From NCBI GenBank assembly GCA_964632995.1, contig CAZWDL010000004.1, positions 1-64,000 of the forward strand: a DNA stretch of 64,000 nucleotides, written 5' to 3'. Below the pieces are notes generated by a model that had not been told where the DNA came from, made no database searches, and saw only the letters and a program-made list of their open reading frames with translations. Source of the stretch: CAZWDL01 sp964632995. Lineage in GTDB: Bacteria > Bacteroidota > Bacteroidia > Chitinophagales > Saprospiraceae. The position numbers were made by a program, and so were the translations under genes. Each line of letters opens with the position of its first letter. Position 1 is the stretch's first letter. Positions 22,459 to 31,137 of the stretch are shown here, one piece after another.

Positions 22459-23355
22459 ATGTCAGAAAAATATACACTGGGTATCGATCTGGGCGGTACC
22501 AATATCAAAGCAGTGCTGCTCGATGAGCAGTGTAAGACGCTGGAGGAATGTTCCGACTCTACCCGTGATCATGAAGGCAACCAACCCTGGAAGCAGGGGG
22601 TTAGGGATCTGTTCCACAGTTTTCAGGAGAAAACCGGTGGGAAAATTGATAAGATCGGGATCTCTGCTCCCGGACTAGCTAGTGAGGATAACTCTTTTAT
22701 CGCTCACCTGCCTAATAAACTGGAGGGCATCGAGGAATTCCACTGGTCTGAATTCCTCGGCATGGAAACCAAAGTACTCAATGACGCCCACGCCGCCCTC
22801 ATGGCAGAAAGCCAGATGGGATCCGGAAAGGGCTACGATAGCATCATCCTGCTTACGCTGGGCACCGGCGTCGGCGGCGGCGTTATCTATGAGGGCAAGT
22901 TGCTGCAGGGCAATAAAGGCCGGGCCGGTCATTTCGGGCATATATCCGTTTCCAATAACCGCGTGCGCAGTATCGTCGGAACGCCGGGCACCCTGGAAAA
23001 CGCCATTGGCGAAACCACCGTTAAGGAGCGTAGTTACGGCCGGTATCAGTCGACGAAAGATCTGGTGGAAGCTTATCGGGCTGGCGATACCTTTGCGACC
23101 CTCATCTGGCTGCGTTCGCTACAGCAGTTGACGCGCGGCATCGTCTCCCTGATCAATGCCTTCTCTCCCGACATTGTAATTATCGGTGGCGGTATTACCA
23201 AAGCCGGTGACGCGCTCTTTGATCCGCTCAATGATTTTATGGATGTCTACGAATGGCGCCCCGGCGGCTTTAAAACCCCGATTGTGCGGGCGGAACTCGG
23301 AGATTATTCGGGAGCCGTTGGCGCCGGGGTATTTGCTATGAAGGGCGCCGGGTAA
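22459..23355 (+). CDS. ROK-family sugar kinase lacking the zinc-binding cysteines
   Basis: 298 residues. The phosphate-binding start YTLGIDLGGTNIKAVLLD and the catalytic Asp in KVLNDAHAALMAE are present, as are the second ATP motif (LTLGTGVGGGVI) and the GRAGHFGHI segment. ROK proteins normally continue with a C-x-C-G-x2-G-C zinc cluster, but here the corresponding sequence is NNRVRSIVGTPGTLENAIGE with no cysteine. The protein should still fold as a sugar kinase, perhaps with altered metal dependence. Substrate is unknown. A strong terminator follows immediately, and a SIS-domain isomerase comes next. Confidence 0.88.
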   Translation: MSEKYTLGIDLGGTNIKAVLLDEQCKTLEECSDSTRDHEGNQPWKQGVRDLFHSFQEKTGGKIDKIGISAPGLASEDNSFIAHLPNKLEGIEEFHWSEFLGMETKVLNDAHAALMAESQMGSGKGYDSIILLTLGTGVGGGVIYEGKLLQGNKGRAGHFGHISVSNNRVRSIVGTPGTLENAIGETTVKERSYGRYQSTKDLVEAYRAGDTFATLIWLRSLQQLTRGIVSLINAFSPDIVIIGGGITKAGDALFDPLNDFMDVYEWRPGGFKTPIVRAELGDYSGAVGAGVFAMKGAG

Positions 23356-23366
23356 CAGGCAGGTTG

Positions 23367-23402
23367 AAGGATTGAATGCTTCCCCGTTCTTCAATCCTTT
23401 TT
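23367..23402 (+). terminator. Rho-independent terminator after the ROK kinase
   Basis: AAGGATTGAA (23367-23376) pairs with TTCAATCCTT (23390-23399) across a 13-base loop, followed by a T-run to 23402. The stem is perfect over 10 pairs. It lies 12 bases after the kinase stop codon. Confidence 0.65.
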
Positions 23403-23461
23403 ATCCCGTCATAGCCGGGGGGCGATGGCGGGTAATCCTTCAATAATTCAATTCTTTTTAC

Positions 23462-24253
23462 ATGAGTTTAACTAAAACATATCTGGACCGTTGCCGGCAG
23501 CTGGCTGAAGCGGTCGAAAAACAAGAGCAAAAAATTCAGGAGGCCGCCGCCTGGTTTGCCAAAACAATACTGGCAGGACGAATGGTGCATCTCTTCGGTT
23601 CCGGCCATAGTCGGATTATGGTTGAAGAGATGTGGCCGCGCTACGGTTCTTTTCCCGGGTTCAACCCTATCGTCGAGCTGTCGTTAACCTATCACCACCA
23701 GGTGGTGGGCGCCAACGGCCAGCGGCAGGCGATGTATATCGAAAACGTGCCGGGGCTGGCGGCGCGCATCCTGCGTAACTTCGACCTGGATGAAAAAGAT
23801 ACGGCCCTAGTCATCTCTTCGAGCGGTTGCAATATTGTGCCCATTGAAATTGCGCAGGGATTTCAGGAACAGAACATCAGGGTAGTAGCCCTGGTTTCGC
23901 GTCAACATGCAGAGGGCAGCACCACCAAACATCCCGACGGATACAAGCTGACCGATTTCGCCGACCTGGTGCTGGATACCGGGGCGCCCCCGGGCGACGC
24001 CATGGTCCAGGTGCCGGGGCTGGATACGCCGGTATCACCCGGTTCTACCGTCGGCGGTACGATGGTAATCAACTGCCTTAAAGCCGAAGTGGCCCGGCTG
24101 CTAACCGAAGCAGGGCAGCCGCCAAAAGTCCTGAGCTCCGGCGCCGTAATAGGCCCGGTACGGGCCAGGATGCTGTTTGAATCGGCCTACGACGAACATG
24201 CGCACCGGCTGGCGCGATTGTTTGCCAAGGTGGGGGAGAGGGAGAGTGGGTGA
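23462..24253 (+). CDS. SIS-domain sugar isomerase-like protein (COG4821 type)
   Basis: 263 residues. A helical start is followed by the SIS fold: GRMVHLFGSGHSRIMVEEMWPRYG (phosphosugar-binding loop), DTALVISSSGCNIVPIEIA with the Ser-rich phosphate loop, VVALVSRQHAEGSTTKHPDG, and a C-terminal SSGAVIGPVRARMLFESAYDEHAHRLARLF. SIS proteins of this type bind sugar phosphates and act as isomerases or etherases. Located after a ROK kinase, it probably processes the phosphosugar that kinase makes. It is separated from the kinase by a terminator, so it may have its own promoter. Confidence 0.85.
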   Translation: MSLTKTYLDRCRQLAEAVEKQEQKIQEAAAWFAKTILAGRMVHLFGSGHSRIMVEEMWPRYGSFPGFNPIVELSLTYHHQVVGANGQRQAMYIENVPGLAARILRNFDLDEKDTALVISSSGCNIVPIEIAQGFQEQNIRVVALVSRQHAEGSTTKHPDGYKLTDFADLVLDTGAPPGDAMVQVPGLDTPVSPGSTVGGTMVINCLKAEVARLLTEAGQPPKVLSSGAVIGPVRARMLFESAYDEHAHRLARLFAKVGERESG

Positions 24254-24431
24254 GATGGAGAATGGAGCACAAAGGAAAAGTAATAGGGGGCAAAGCCTAC
24301 AAGGGCATTTTATTGATGTTCACTTCCCCTACGACTGCTTCGCGTAAGTTCCTGAAGGGGAGACAAGGAGACAGCGAACTGCCCCGGGCCATGCACCGTC
24401 AACTTCAGAAAGCGAGCAAAATATACAAACC

Positions 24432-25460
24432 ATGACCGACCAACCCATCCGCACTACTGTCATCGGCAGTTATCCTTTTCCCTCCTGGCTGGAAATGGCG
24501 CGCACGCATCTTGACGAATTCGGCCCTGCTGATATTTCTGAGATGCAAGACGATGCCGTGCGCGTCGCTATTCATGACCAGGTTGCAGCCGGTCTCGATG
24601 TCATCACCGACGGTGAGCAAACCCGTTTTGATTTTAATCTTTCCTTCTACGGTTACTTGCAGGGCATCGAGGCCAACAGCCATATTCCCCGGAGGTGGGG
24701 CCCGCCGGCGCACGATCAGCGGGGAAAGCACCGTATTATCGGAGAGATCAGCGCCCCGCAGGGGCTGGGCGCCGTCGAGGAATTCCGGCGCCTGAAACGT
24801 CTGGCGCCCCTGGGGCCGACACTAAAAGCCAGCGTACCGGGCCCCTTCACGCTCAGTGGTCGCCTGCAACCCAACGCTCAGTATCCGGATCGGTATGCGG
24901 TGACGGAGGCGCTTATTCCCATTGTTCGCCGGGAGCTGGAAGCGCTGGTAGCCGCCGGCTGCCGCGAGATCACCGTCGATGAGCCCTCTATGAGCTGCTA
25001 TGCTTACAAGGAAGATACCAAGCGCTTTGTCGATATCTTCAATCGCACGGTGGAACCCGTCGTGGGACGCTGTCGCCTTTCGACTCACCTCTGTTTCGGA
25101 AACTTTAAAGGGCACCCGGTGGGCTATCGCAGATATGCACCCATGTTCCCCGATTTTATAGACTTCAAGGTGGATGAAGTGCACGTGGAAATGGCCAACC
25201 GCGAATTCGCAGAGCTGGATTGCATCGCGGAGATCGCCAAACACAAGGACGTGGCCGTCGGCATCGTCGATGTGAAGAGTTACTACATCGAAACCGTCGC
25301 CGATATCAAACAGCGCGTAAGAATGTGTCTGGAACATGCCCCCGCCGATCGCCTTTCCGTTGCCCCCGACTGCGGCCTGAGTCAGACGGCGCGCTGGGCC
25401 TCGCAGCGCAAGCTCGCGAATATGGTGGAAGGAGCGAAAAAGGTGCGGGAAAGGTTGTAG
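24432..25460 (+). CDS. Cobalamin-independent methionine synthase-like methyltransferase (MetE C-terminal domain type)
   Basis: 342 residues, the length of stand-alone MetE catalytic domains rather than the 750-residue full MetE. It opens with TTVIGSYPFPSWL, then ITDGEQTR and TLKASVPGPFTLSG. The zinc ligands appear in order: His and Cys in STHLCFGN, Glu in VDEVHVEMANRE, and the last Cys in APDCGLSQTARWAS. It would transfer a methyl group to a thiol (homocysteine or another acceptor) in the cytoplasm. Its position after ROK and SIS genes hints at a non-canonical substrate, which is inference. Confidence 0.88.
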   Translation: MTDQPIRTTVIGSYPFPSWLEMARTHLDEFGPADISEMQDDAVRVAIHDQVAAGLDVITDGEQTRFDFNLSFYGYLQGIEANSHIPRRWGPPAHDQRGKHRIIGEISAPQGLGAVEEFRRLKRLAPLGPTLKASVPGPFTLSGRLQPNAQYPDRYAVTEALIPIVRRELEALVAAGCREITVDEPSMSCYAYKEDTKRFVDIFNRTVEPVVGRCRLSTHLCFGNFKGHPVGYRRYAPMFPDFIDFKVDEVHVEMANREFAELDCIAEIAKHKDVAVGIVDVKSYYIETVADIKQRVRMCLEHAPADRLSVAPDCGLSQTARWASQRKLANMVEGAKKVRERL

Positions 25461-25887
25461 GAGGAAAAGTCGGCGGAGCAACTCGCAGGCAGTACCACAG
25501 AGCAGCAGTACGACCTGTTGCGGCAGGCCGCCGAGACTTCCCGCCTGGCCCCGGAGCGTATGTAGGCAAGGGGGGGCAACGAACCCTTCCTTTTTCCTCC
25601 TGTTAAAAAAAACTGAGGCTGCTCGGCTTCTTCACTTCTGAATCCGGGGCTACCGAGGTGCGGAATTACGACCCCGTTCCGGGAGGCTATACAGGCTGTA
25701 CGCCACTGGATAAAATAGGCGGAAGGGACTGGGCAAGGTAGTACTGAGTTTATGCCTGTATTGACCCAAAACACAGGCCGGTCCCCGCTGGGGGAGCAGG
25801 TTCAGGGTGACAGCAGATAGCGACTATTTCTCCAAACCCATAGGAGTAATTGCTGCATAGCTCTGCCATCGAATTCCCGATGATCCG
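25461..25887. other. Intergenic stretch without a recognisable gene
   Basis: The 841-base gap 25461-26301 begins with GC-rich non-coding sequence continuing from the methyltransferase end and an A-run near 25605. I see no gene with motifs, a start or protein-like composition on either strand. Frames on the minus strand overlap the repeats that follow and look accidental. It may be a decayed gene or insertion sequence. Confidence 0.5.
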
Positions 25888-25891
25888 CTAG

Positions 25892-26049
25892 TGCTCTGTC
25901 CCAAAAGTAACTGTCGGTAATTCTGGCCTCTTTTGGCGCTGGGCTTCGTTGCTCATTCCTTACGTAGCTCCAGCTATGCGCGTCATGAGCGCCTCGCTCA
26001 GCACCAAAACAGCCGCTGAATTCCTCGAAAGAACTTCTGGTACAGAGCA
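25892..26049. mobile_element. Fold-back MITE-like element, family TGCTCTGT
   Basis: The termini TGCTCTGTCCCAAAAGT and the complement of the right end, TGCTCTGTACCAGAAGT, are inverted repeats. Complementarity continues through the whole element (left CTCTTTTGGCGCTG and GTAGCTCCAGCTATGCG match the complement of the right half), making a 158-base imperfect hairpin. CTAG flanks both ends (25888-25891, 26050-26053); because CTAG is itself palindromic it may be target duplication or terminal repeat. No coding capacity. Confidence 0.75.
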
Positions 26050-26152
26050 CTAGTGGGTGCCGCCAGAAGATTCTACCCGAATCGAGAAAGCGGTCAGAGA
26101 CCGCAGGATATGGAGTTGAGGCCAGAGACACTCGACCAACAGTTAACTTTAC

Positions 26153-26208
26153 TATACTCGACGTAAATTGGTTTGAGAAACTTCTCAAACCATTTCGACG
26201 TCAGTATA
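26153..26208. repeat. Palindromic repeat family TATACTGACGTCG, short copy
   Basis: Ends TATACTCGACGTAAATTGG and CCATTTCGACGTCAGTATA enclose GGTTTGAGAA / TTCTCAAACC. Its complement matches both ends of the 3976-4079 repeat. It lies 94 bases before the metallo-hydrolase start. Confidence 0.75.
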
Positions 26209-26301
26209 TTTTCTGAAATATAGTCTAAAAACTTCTGGTGGCGTCTACCAGTTGAGCTTATTGAAAATTTCCCCGAAAGGGATCACCGTAAAACTTTCCC
26301 G

Positions 26302-27165
26302 ATGACCGACCTCATACAACCCGTACAACAGGGAGAACAGCTTCTCCAGGATATCTATTCCACCCACGACGGTAACGAGCCGCATTTTTATCTCTGGTGG
26401 CTGGGACAGAGCGGCTTCCTGCTGCAGTGGCGCGGTCGCCACGTACTCATTGATCCCTACTTGTCGAATTCGCTGACCAAAAAGTACGCGGATACCGATA
26501 AGCCCCATGTGCGGATGACGGCCATTCCTATCAGACCCCGCTATCTGAACTTTATCGACGTCGTCACTTCAAGTCACAATCATACCGATCACCTGGATGC
26601 GGAAACGCTGATGCCTATTCTGCGCCAGAACCCCAGTATCGAAATGGTTATCCCCGAGGCCAACCGAGCATTTGTCGTCAACCGGCTGCATTGTGATCCG
26701 GACTTCCCAATTGGATTAAATGCCGGAGCATGTGCCAATTTGCATCCCTTTACGATTACCGGTATTCCCGCCGCACATAACGAGATCGAACGCGATGAGC
26801 GCGGCTTCTGCAAATTTCTGGGATATGTTTTCGAATTCGGACCTTGGGTGATCTACCACAGTGGAGATACGCTGTGGCGGGAGGAGATCATAGAAGCCTT
26901 GTCGGCCTACAACATTGATGTAGCTATTTTACCTATCAACGGCAACAAACCGGAGCGGCGGGTAGCAGGCAACCTCAATCCCCGCGAAGCCGCCGAAATG
27001 GGCAAAACTATCGGCGCCCGCCGGGTCATTCCCTGTCATTATCACATGTTTACCTTCAACACGGAAGATCCGGCCAACTTCGTACGTGAGGCCGAGCGCG
27101 TCGGGCAAGCTTATGATGTGCTGGAATGTGGAGAGCGGTGGAGTAGTGAAAGGCTGGATGCTTGA
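26302..27165 (+). CDS. UlaG-like metallo-beta-lactamase-fold hydrolase
   Basis: 287 residues. Metal ligands of the metallo-beta-lactamase fold are visible: SHNHTDHLD (HxHxDH), an intermediate His in GIPAAHNEIE, the Asp of IYHSGDTLW and the final His in VIPCHYHMF. The absence of long insertions and the WLGQSGFLL start resemble UlaG/RomA-type proteins; UlaG opens L-ascorbate-6-phosphate lactone. A lactonase or phosphodiesterase acting on a sugar derivative in the cytoplasm is likely. Repeats fill its upstream region. Confidence 0.88.
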   Translation: MTDLIQPVQQGEQLLQDIYSTHDGNEPHFYLWWLGQSGFLLQWRGRHVLIDPYLSNSLTKKYADTDKPHVRMTAIPIRPRYLNFIDVVTSSHNHTDHLDAETLMPILRQNPSIEMVIPEANRAFVVNRLHCDPDFPIGLNAGACANLHPFTITGIPAAHNEIERDERGFCKFLGYVFEFGPWVIYHSGDTLWREEIIEALSAYNIDVAILPINGNKPERRVAGNLNPREAAEMGKTIGARRVIPCHYHMFTFNTEDPANFVREAERVGQAYDVLECGERWSSERLDA

Positions 27166-27284
27166 TGCTGGGTGCTGGCTGGCGCTAGCCTTGGAATATT
27201 CCTGGATAAGCCTCGCTAAGCCCATTTCGACTTCCGCTTTCCCACTTCCCACTTCGATTTGGGCGCTGGATGCTCGTATCCAGA

Positions 27285-29501
27285 TCAATCCACATAGACC
27301 CGATAAGTATTCGTCCAGTCTTCCCCGATTATTTTTACCAGGTAAATCCCCGAACTCAGGTTGCTTGTATCCAGCTGAAAGGAGGGCCGGGCCGGGCCGG
27401 TATTGGCCGGCAGATGTCGGAGTTGCTGGCCTTGTAAGTTGTATAGGGCCAGTTCGATGCCCCGTACCGGGCGGTCGAAGCGGATATTCAGCCGGATGCC
27501 GGCGCTAATGGGGTTAGGGAAAATGCTACTCTGCGGGGTGCCGGCAACAGGGTAGGAGGGCTCTTCCGGAGCTTGCCCTTCGAAGTATTGTTTTGCATAA
27601 GCAAAAGCCTCTTGTCCGATCTCGATACCCATGAGGCGGCCGGGAATATCGTCGGCCGGCGGATGAATGCCGCCCCAGATGCGGGACAGGCTGGTCTGGT
27701 CGGAGGCGTCGCGGTAGGTCGCCCATTGTAATACCACATTTACACTGGGCCCCTCCTCGAATACCAGAAACTCGTTCTTTCTGGCGAGGAACTCACCCAT
27801 GCCGCCCGGAAAGAAGGGGTCACCGGTGAATAAGGTCATGATTTCCGCGGCTGCCCGCGAAAAAGTCGAGTGGCCGGAAACGTAGCCGGCGAAGGGCGGG
27901 GTGACGAAAGTGGGGCGCTGATAGGGCCACCAGCGTTCGGCGAGAATCCAGTCGACGCCGGCTTTGTCCATTTCCGGGTTCAGGATGTAATCCGGTCCGC
28001 GCCAGCCTCTGATCTTGATCTTGCCCACGTTGCCGCTGTTGAAACCGGCAGCCAGTGGATCATCCTCCCCGACGACTTCGATGATGCCGGGAATAAGGGG
28101 AATGCCGGCCGGGTGGTAATTCGGCAGCGAGGGATCTGAGCTTTGGCCGAGGTCGGCCATCAGGCGTATGGCGGAGACGGGCCGGAGGTAATCGTACCAG
28201 CCCTTGACGCCCCAGGCGGAGATGGCCGCGTCGTGCATAGCGCCGCCGAGGCTGAAATAGGCCTTGACATCCCACTCGAGGTCATCGAGCTCAGGTCCCT
28301 CACCCAGGAAATTTTTGGTCAATTCAGGATGATCGTTAACGTAATTGAGGATGGTAAACCAGTGACCGGGCGGCGTTTCCGAGTCGGGGCCATCGGCCCA
28401 GAACTCGGCGAGCACCCTTGTGTAATCGCCACGTGGAACGATTTGCGGTTTGTAAGGTTCGCCGGTATGCGGATTGATGGAATGCCCCAGGCTGGGGTCC
28501 CCACCTTCGATCAGGTCGTAGAACTGGTCGTATGTTTCATAGCTTTCCGGCAATTCGGAAATATTTCCGATGCTGCCGGGAGAGATATCCCACCACACGC
28601 CATCGGCCGGATCGAGATGGGAGGACCAGCCGGCGACCAGCGCGAAGCCCCATTGGTAATATTCACTGCTGCCCGAACCGTCGGGGCGCAGATAGGGGGG
28701 CGGGCCGGGATCGTGATAGACCCAGTATTCGTGGCCGTCGCGGTAGTGGATGGTCAGGTCTTCTTCTGTTAAAGAAAAAGGAGAGACGTTACCCCATTCC
28801 GGACTGAGGAAGGGTTGAACGTTGCCCTCAACAGGCTGACCGCTTTGATCGATGAAGACCTCGAGCGAAAGGGCCTGCCAGCGGTTGATGTCGTTGATAT
28901 TAGGGTTGCCGGGAATGTCAGGAGCGATAGGCAGATTGGCCGGCCGGTAATATTGATTGGCATAGGCGTTTTGTTCGTTCGACATATCCTGCAGGCCGTA
29001 ATCGATGTAGCACTGTGCAATGTAATTGCCGAGGGCTGCGGGGATGCCGGTACTGTAATTGGTTGAGGTAAAAGAGGGCGTGTACCCTAAATCCAGCAAC
29101 AGGGAGTCGCAGAGGGCCAGCGATTCGCGCGCGCCCGGAGAACTCCGGAAGCGGTAGGCAATAAGGCGATAAGCCGCGTAGCTGATGGCTTCCTCGCGGG
29201 CGGCTTGGCGGTCATCCGGTGTGGGAATCCCCTCCAGCTCACAACCCTGAAAGCTGTGTACCGTCTTTCCGAGCAGGTAAACCTCGGCCACTGCATCGTA
29301 AACAGCCCAGGCGTCGTACATCGCTGCGGAAATGTGAAAGAGGTTGCGGGCGTGTACGGTAGGTCGTGCAAAGTCGTTGCGAATGGACTCCAGGAGCACC
29401 TCGTTCCACTCCCGGGCGACGGAGTGTTCCTGGGCCGGCAGGGAGATACTGAAAAACAGCGTCCCGGCAAGTTGCAACAAAAGGGAATGTTTTAATCGCA
29501 T
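27285..29501 (-). CDS. Vanadium haloperoxidase/PAP2-like protein with T9SS sorting domain
   Basis: 738 residues. The signal peptide is MRLKHSLLLQLAGTLFFSISLPAQ. The middle-to-C-terminal helical domain carries the acid-phosphatase/vanadium-haloperoxidase signature: RPTFVTPPFAGYVSGHSTFSRAA (S-G-H) and SRIWGGIHPPADDIPGRLMG (R...G-G-I-H..D), which hold the vanadate or phosphate. The last 80 residues (SSIFPNPISAGIRLNIRF ... GIYLVKIIGEDWTNTYRVYVD) are a type-A type IX secretion sorting domain, so it is probably cell-surface or secreted. It is monocistronic on the minus strand. Haloperoxidase versus phosphatase activity cannot be told from sequence. Confidence 0.88.
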   Translation of the reverse strand: MRLKHSLLLQLAGTLFFSISLPAQEHSVAREWNEVLLESIRNDFARPTVHARNLFHISAAMYDAWAVYDAVAEVYLLGKTVHSFQGCELEGIPTPDDRQAAREEAISYAAYRLIAYRFRSSPGARESLALCDSLLLDLGYTPSFTSTNYSTGIPAALGNYIAQCYIDYGLQDMSNEQNAYANQYYRPANLPIAPDIPGNPNINDINRWQALSLEVFIDQSGQPVEGNVQPFLSPEWGNVSPFSLTEEDLTIHYRDGHEYWVYHDPGPPPYLRPDGSGSSEYYQWGFALVAGWSSHLDPADGVWWDISPGSIGNISELPESYETYDQFYDLIEGGDPSLGHSINPHTGEPYKPQIVPRGDYTRVLAEFWADGPDSETPPGHWFTILNYVNDHPELTKNFLGEGPELDDLEWDVKAYFSLGGAMHDAAISAWGVKGWYDYLRPVSAIRLMADLGQSSDPSLPNYHPAGIPLIPGIIEVVGEDDPLAAGFNSGNVGKIKIRGWRGPDYILNPEMDKAGVDWILAERWWPYQRPTFVTPPFAGYVSGHSTFSRAAAEIMTLFTGDPFFPGGMGEFLARKNEFLVFEEGPSVNVVLQWATYRDASDQTSLSRIWGGIHPPADDIPGRLMGIEIGQEAFAYAKQYFEGQAPEEPSYPVAGTPQSSIFPNPISAGIRLNIRFDRPVRGIELALYNLQGQQLRHLPANTGPARPSFQLDTSNLSSGIYLVKIIGEDWTNTYRVYVD

Positions 29502-29704
29502 ACCGAAAGTTTTCTCAATTATGTAAACCTCGGATCTCTAGATACCAGAAACCAAAGCATAAATGGACAATGCTAATTTTAGCGTATGACGAACGGATTT
29601 GCCTGTCTTCTCGATGTTTGTTTAAAGTCACCAGCTACCTTTCCTTTTTAAAAACTCCGGCTTTCTTCAGAATTTACATTTGCCGGCCCGCAACTGCCGA
29701 CTGA

Positions 29705-30913
29705 CTACTCTTCCAGCACCCGCTGTTTCATCTCGCCGGTTTCCTTTTCCTTCAGGATAACCTTTCTCTTCCCGTCCGGCATCTTCTCTTCCTTGATGAA
29801 CCAATGCTGCTCGTCGTATTCCTTCGGGCCGATTTTTTCCACGGGCTCCTCGCTACCTCGCCAGAGCGGTAGGTCAACCGCTTCCCACTTCCGGGATTTG
29901 GCCGAGCGGTAGCAGGCGTCCATTATAGCATTAACGACATAACCGTCGTAAAAGGTCTCCATGGGCGACTTTTCCTGATCCAGCGCATCGAGCATATCGC
30001 TGAACATGTGCGTATAGCCCAGAGCGTTGACCTCGTCGCCGACGGGGAAGAGCCAGCCGGTATCGTTTTCGGCTTTTTCCGCTACGTAGTCCTTGGTGCC
30101 GCCGGCGGTGAATACCTCGAAGCCGGTGCGCAGCCAGTTGTCGATGCGCAGGCTTCCTTCGGTGCCGGCCACTTCGTCGCGCAGGTCCATTCCGCCGCGA
30201 AAGGTCCAGCTGACCTCAAACTGGCTGATGGCGCCCGTTTCATATTTGATGAGCCCTATGGCATTGTCCTCTGCTTCGATGGGTTTGACCAGCGTGTCGG
30301 CCCAGCACATCACCTCCACCGGCCGGATCTGCTTGCCGATGTAGTTGCGGCCGATCTCGATACAGTGGCAGCCCAGGTCGATGATGGCCCCGCCGCCCGA
30401 CTGCTTCGGGTCCCAGAACCAGTCGGAGTGCGGACCGGGATGCGCTTCCCGCGAGCGGGCCCAGGTGACCTGGCCGAGCGCGCCCTTTTGCACCGAATCC
30501 AGCGCTTTGAGCGTCTTGGGGGTATAGCAAAGGTCTTCCAGGTAACCGTGGAAAACGTCTGCTTCCTCGACTTTTTTTAGAATTTCCAGCGCCTCTTGCC
30601 CACTAGTGGCCAGCGGCTTGGTGCAGAAGATAGACTTACCGGCTTCGGCCGCCAGAAAGATAGCTTCCTTGTGCAGGTTATTGGGCAGGCCGATGATGAC
30701 GATATCGGTGTCGGGATCTTGAATGGCGGCGGCCATGTCCGTTGTATGCCGGGGGATGCCCCATTCTTTGGCGAAGTCGCGCGCCCGCTCCTCCGTGCGC
30801 GAGTAGACGACCTGCACGCGGTCATGCCCGCGATGCTGATGCAGACTCATGGTGTAAAAATGGCCGATCAGGCCGGTGCCGAGTAGCGTGATGCGGTGGG
30901 TGCTTGGTGTCAT
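29705..30913 (-). CDS. Gfo/Idh/MocA family oxidoreductase
   Basis: 402 residues. Rossmann start ITLLGTGLIGHFYTMSLHQ; the family signature is CTKPLATSGQEALEIL (catalytic Lys); and the substrate-side GGGAIIDLGCHCIEIGRNYIG contains the active-site Asp and His. The C-terminus has an added charged tail (KMPDGKRKVILKEKETGEMKQ) beyond the usual fold. A cytoplasmic NAD(P)-dependent sugar dehydrogenase is expected. It is transcribed away from the CapA-like gene; the divergent region holds a 36-base palindrome. It is a second, only distantly similar member beside the one at 17544. Confidence 0.9.
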   Translation of the reverse strand: MTPSTHRITLLGTGLIGHFYTMSLHQHRGHDRVQVVYSRTEERARDFAKEWGIPRHTTDMAAAIQDPDTDIVIIGLPNNLHKEAIFLAAEAGKSIFCTKPLATSGQEALEILKKVEEADVFHGYLEDLCYTPKTLKALDSVQKGALGQVTWARSREAHPGPHSDWFWDPKQSGGGAIIDLGCHCIEIGRNYIGKQIRPVEVMCWADTLVKPIEAEDNAIGLIKYETGAISQFEVSWTFRGGMDLRDEVAGTEGSLRIDNWLRTGFEVFTAGGTKDYVAEKAENDTGWLFPVGDEVNALGYTHMFSDMLDALDQEKSPMETFYDGYVVNAIMDACYRSAKSRKWEAVDLPLWRGSEEPVEKIGPKEYDEQHWFIKEEKMPDGKRKVILKEKETGEMKQRVLEE

Positions 30914-31040
30914 GTATGGCTATTTTTTTACGTTTTTCGTTTAGTATTCTGACTCGGGAAACTACTAAAAATCCGGAAATTTGGAAAATGGAAAAAAGTT
31001 TAAGCATGTTGTATTTCTTCTATTTTGTATCTTTCTGGTT

Positions 31041-31076
31041 AATTGACGGGGTGACTCCAAAGGCACCCCGTCAATT
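31041..31076. repeat. Palindrome AATTGACGGGGTG, copy 1
   Basis: AATTGACGGGGTG (31041-31053) and its exact complement CACCCCGTCAATT (31064-31076) flank a 10-base loop. It lies in the divergent promoter region 30914-31137, so it cannot be a terminator for either neighbour. Copy 2 is at 33171-33205. Confidence 0.8.
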
Positions 31077-31137
31077 GAGTCACACTATCAATTGACTAAG
31101 CAAACCCGAAGAAACCCTCACCTGCAAACCCATTATC

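Noticed and set aside
25802..26188. Minus-strand frame beginning MRSFSNQFTSS, similar to a frame start at 4044 (MRNFSNQFTSS)
   Set aside because: The similarity comes from the shared TATACTGACGTCG palindrome in which both frames begin; it is not protein homology.
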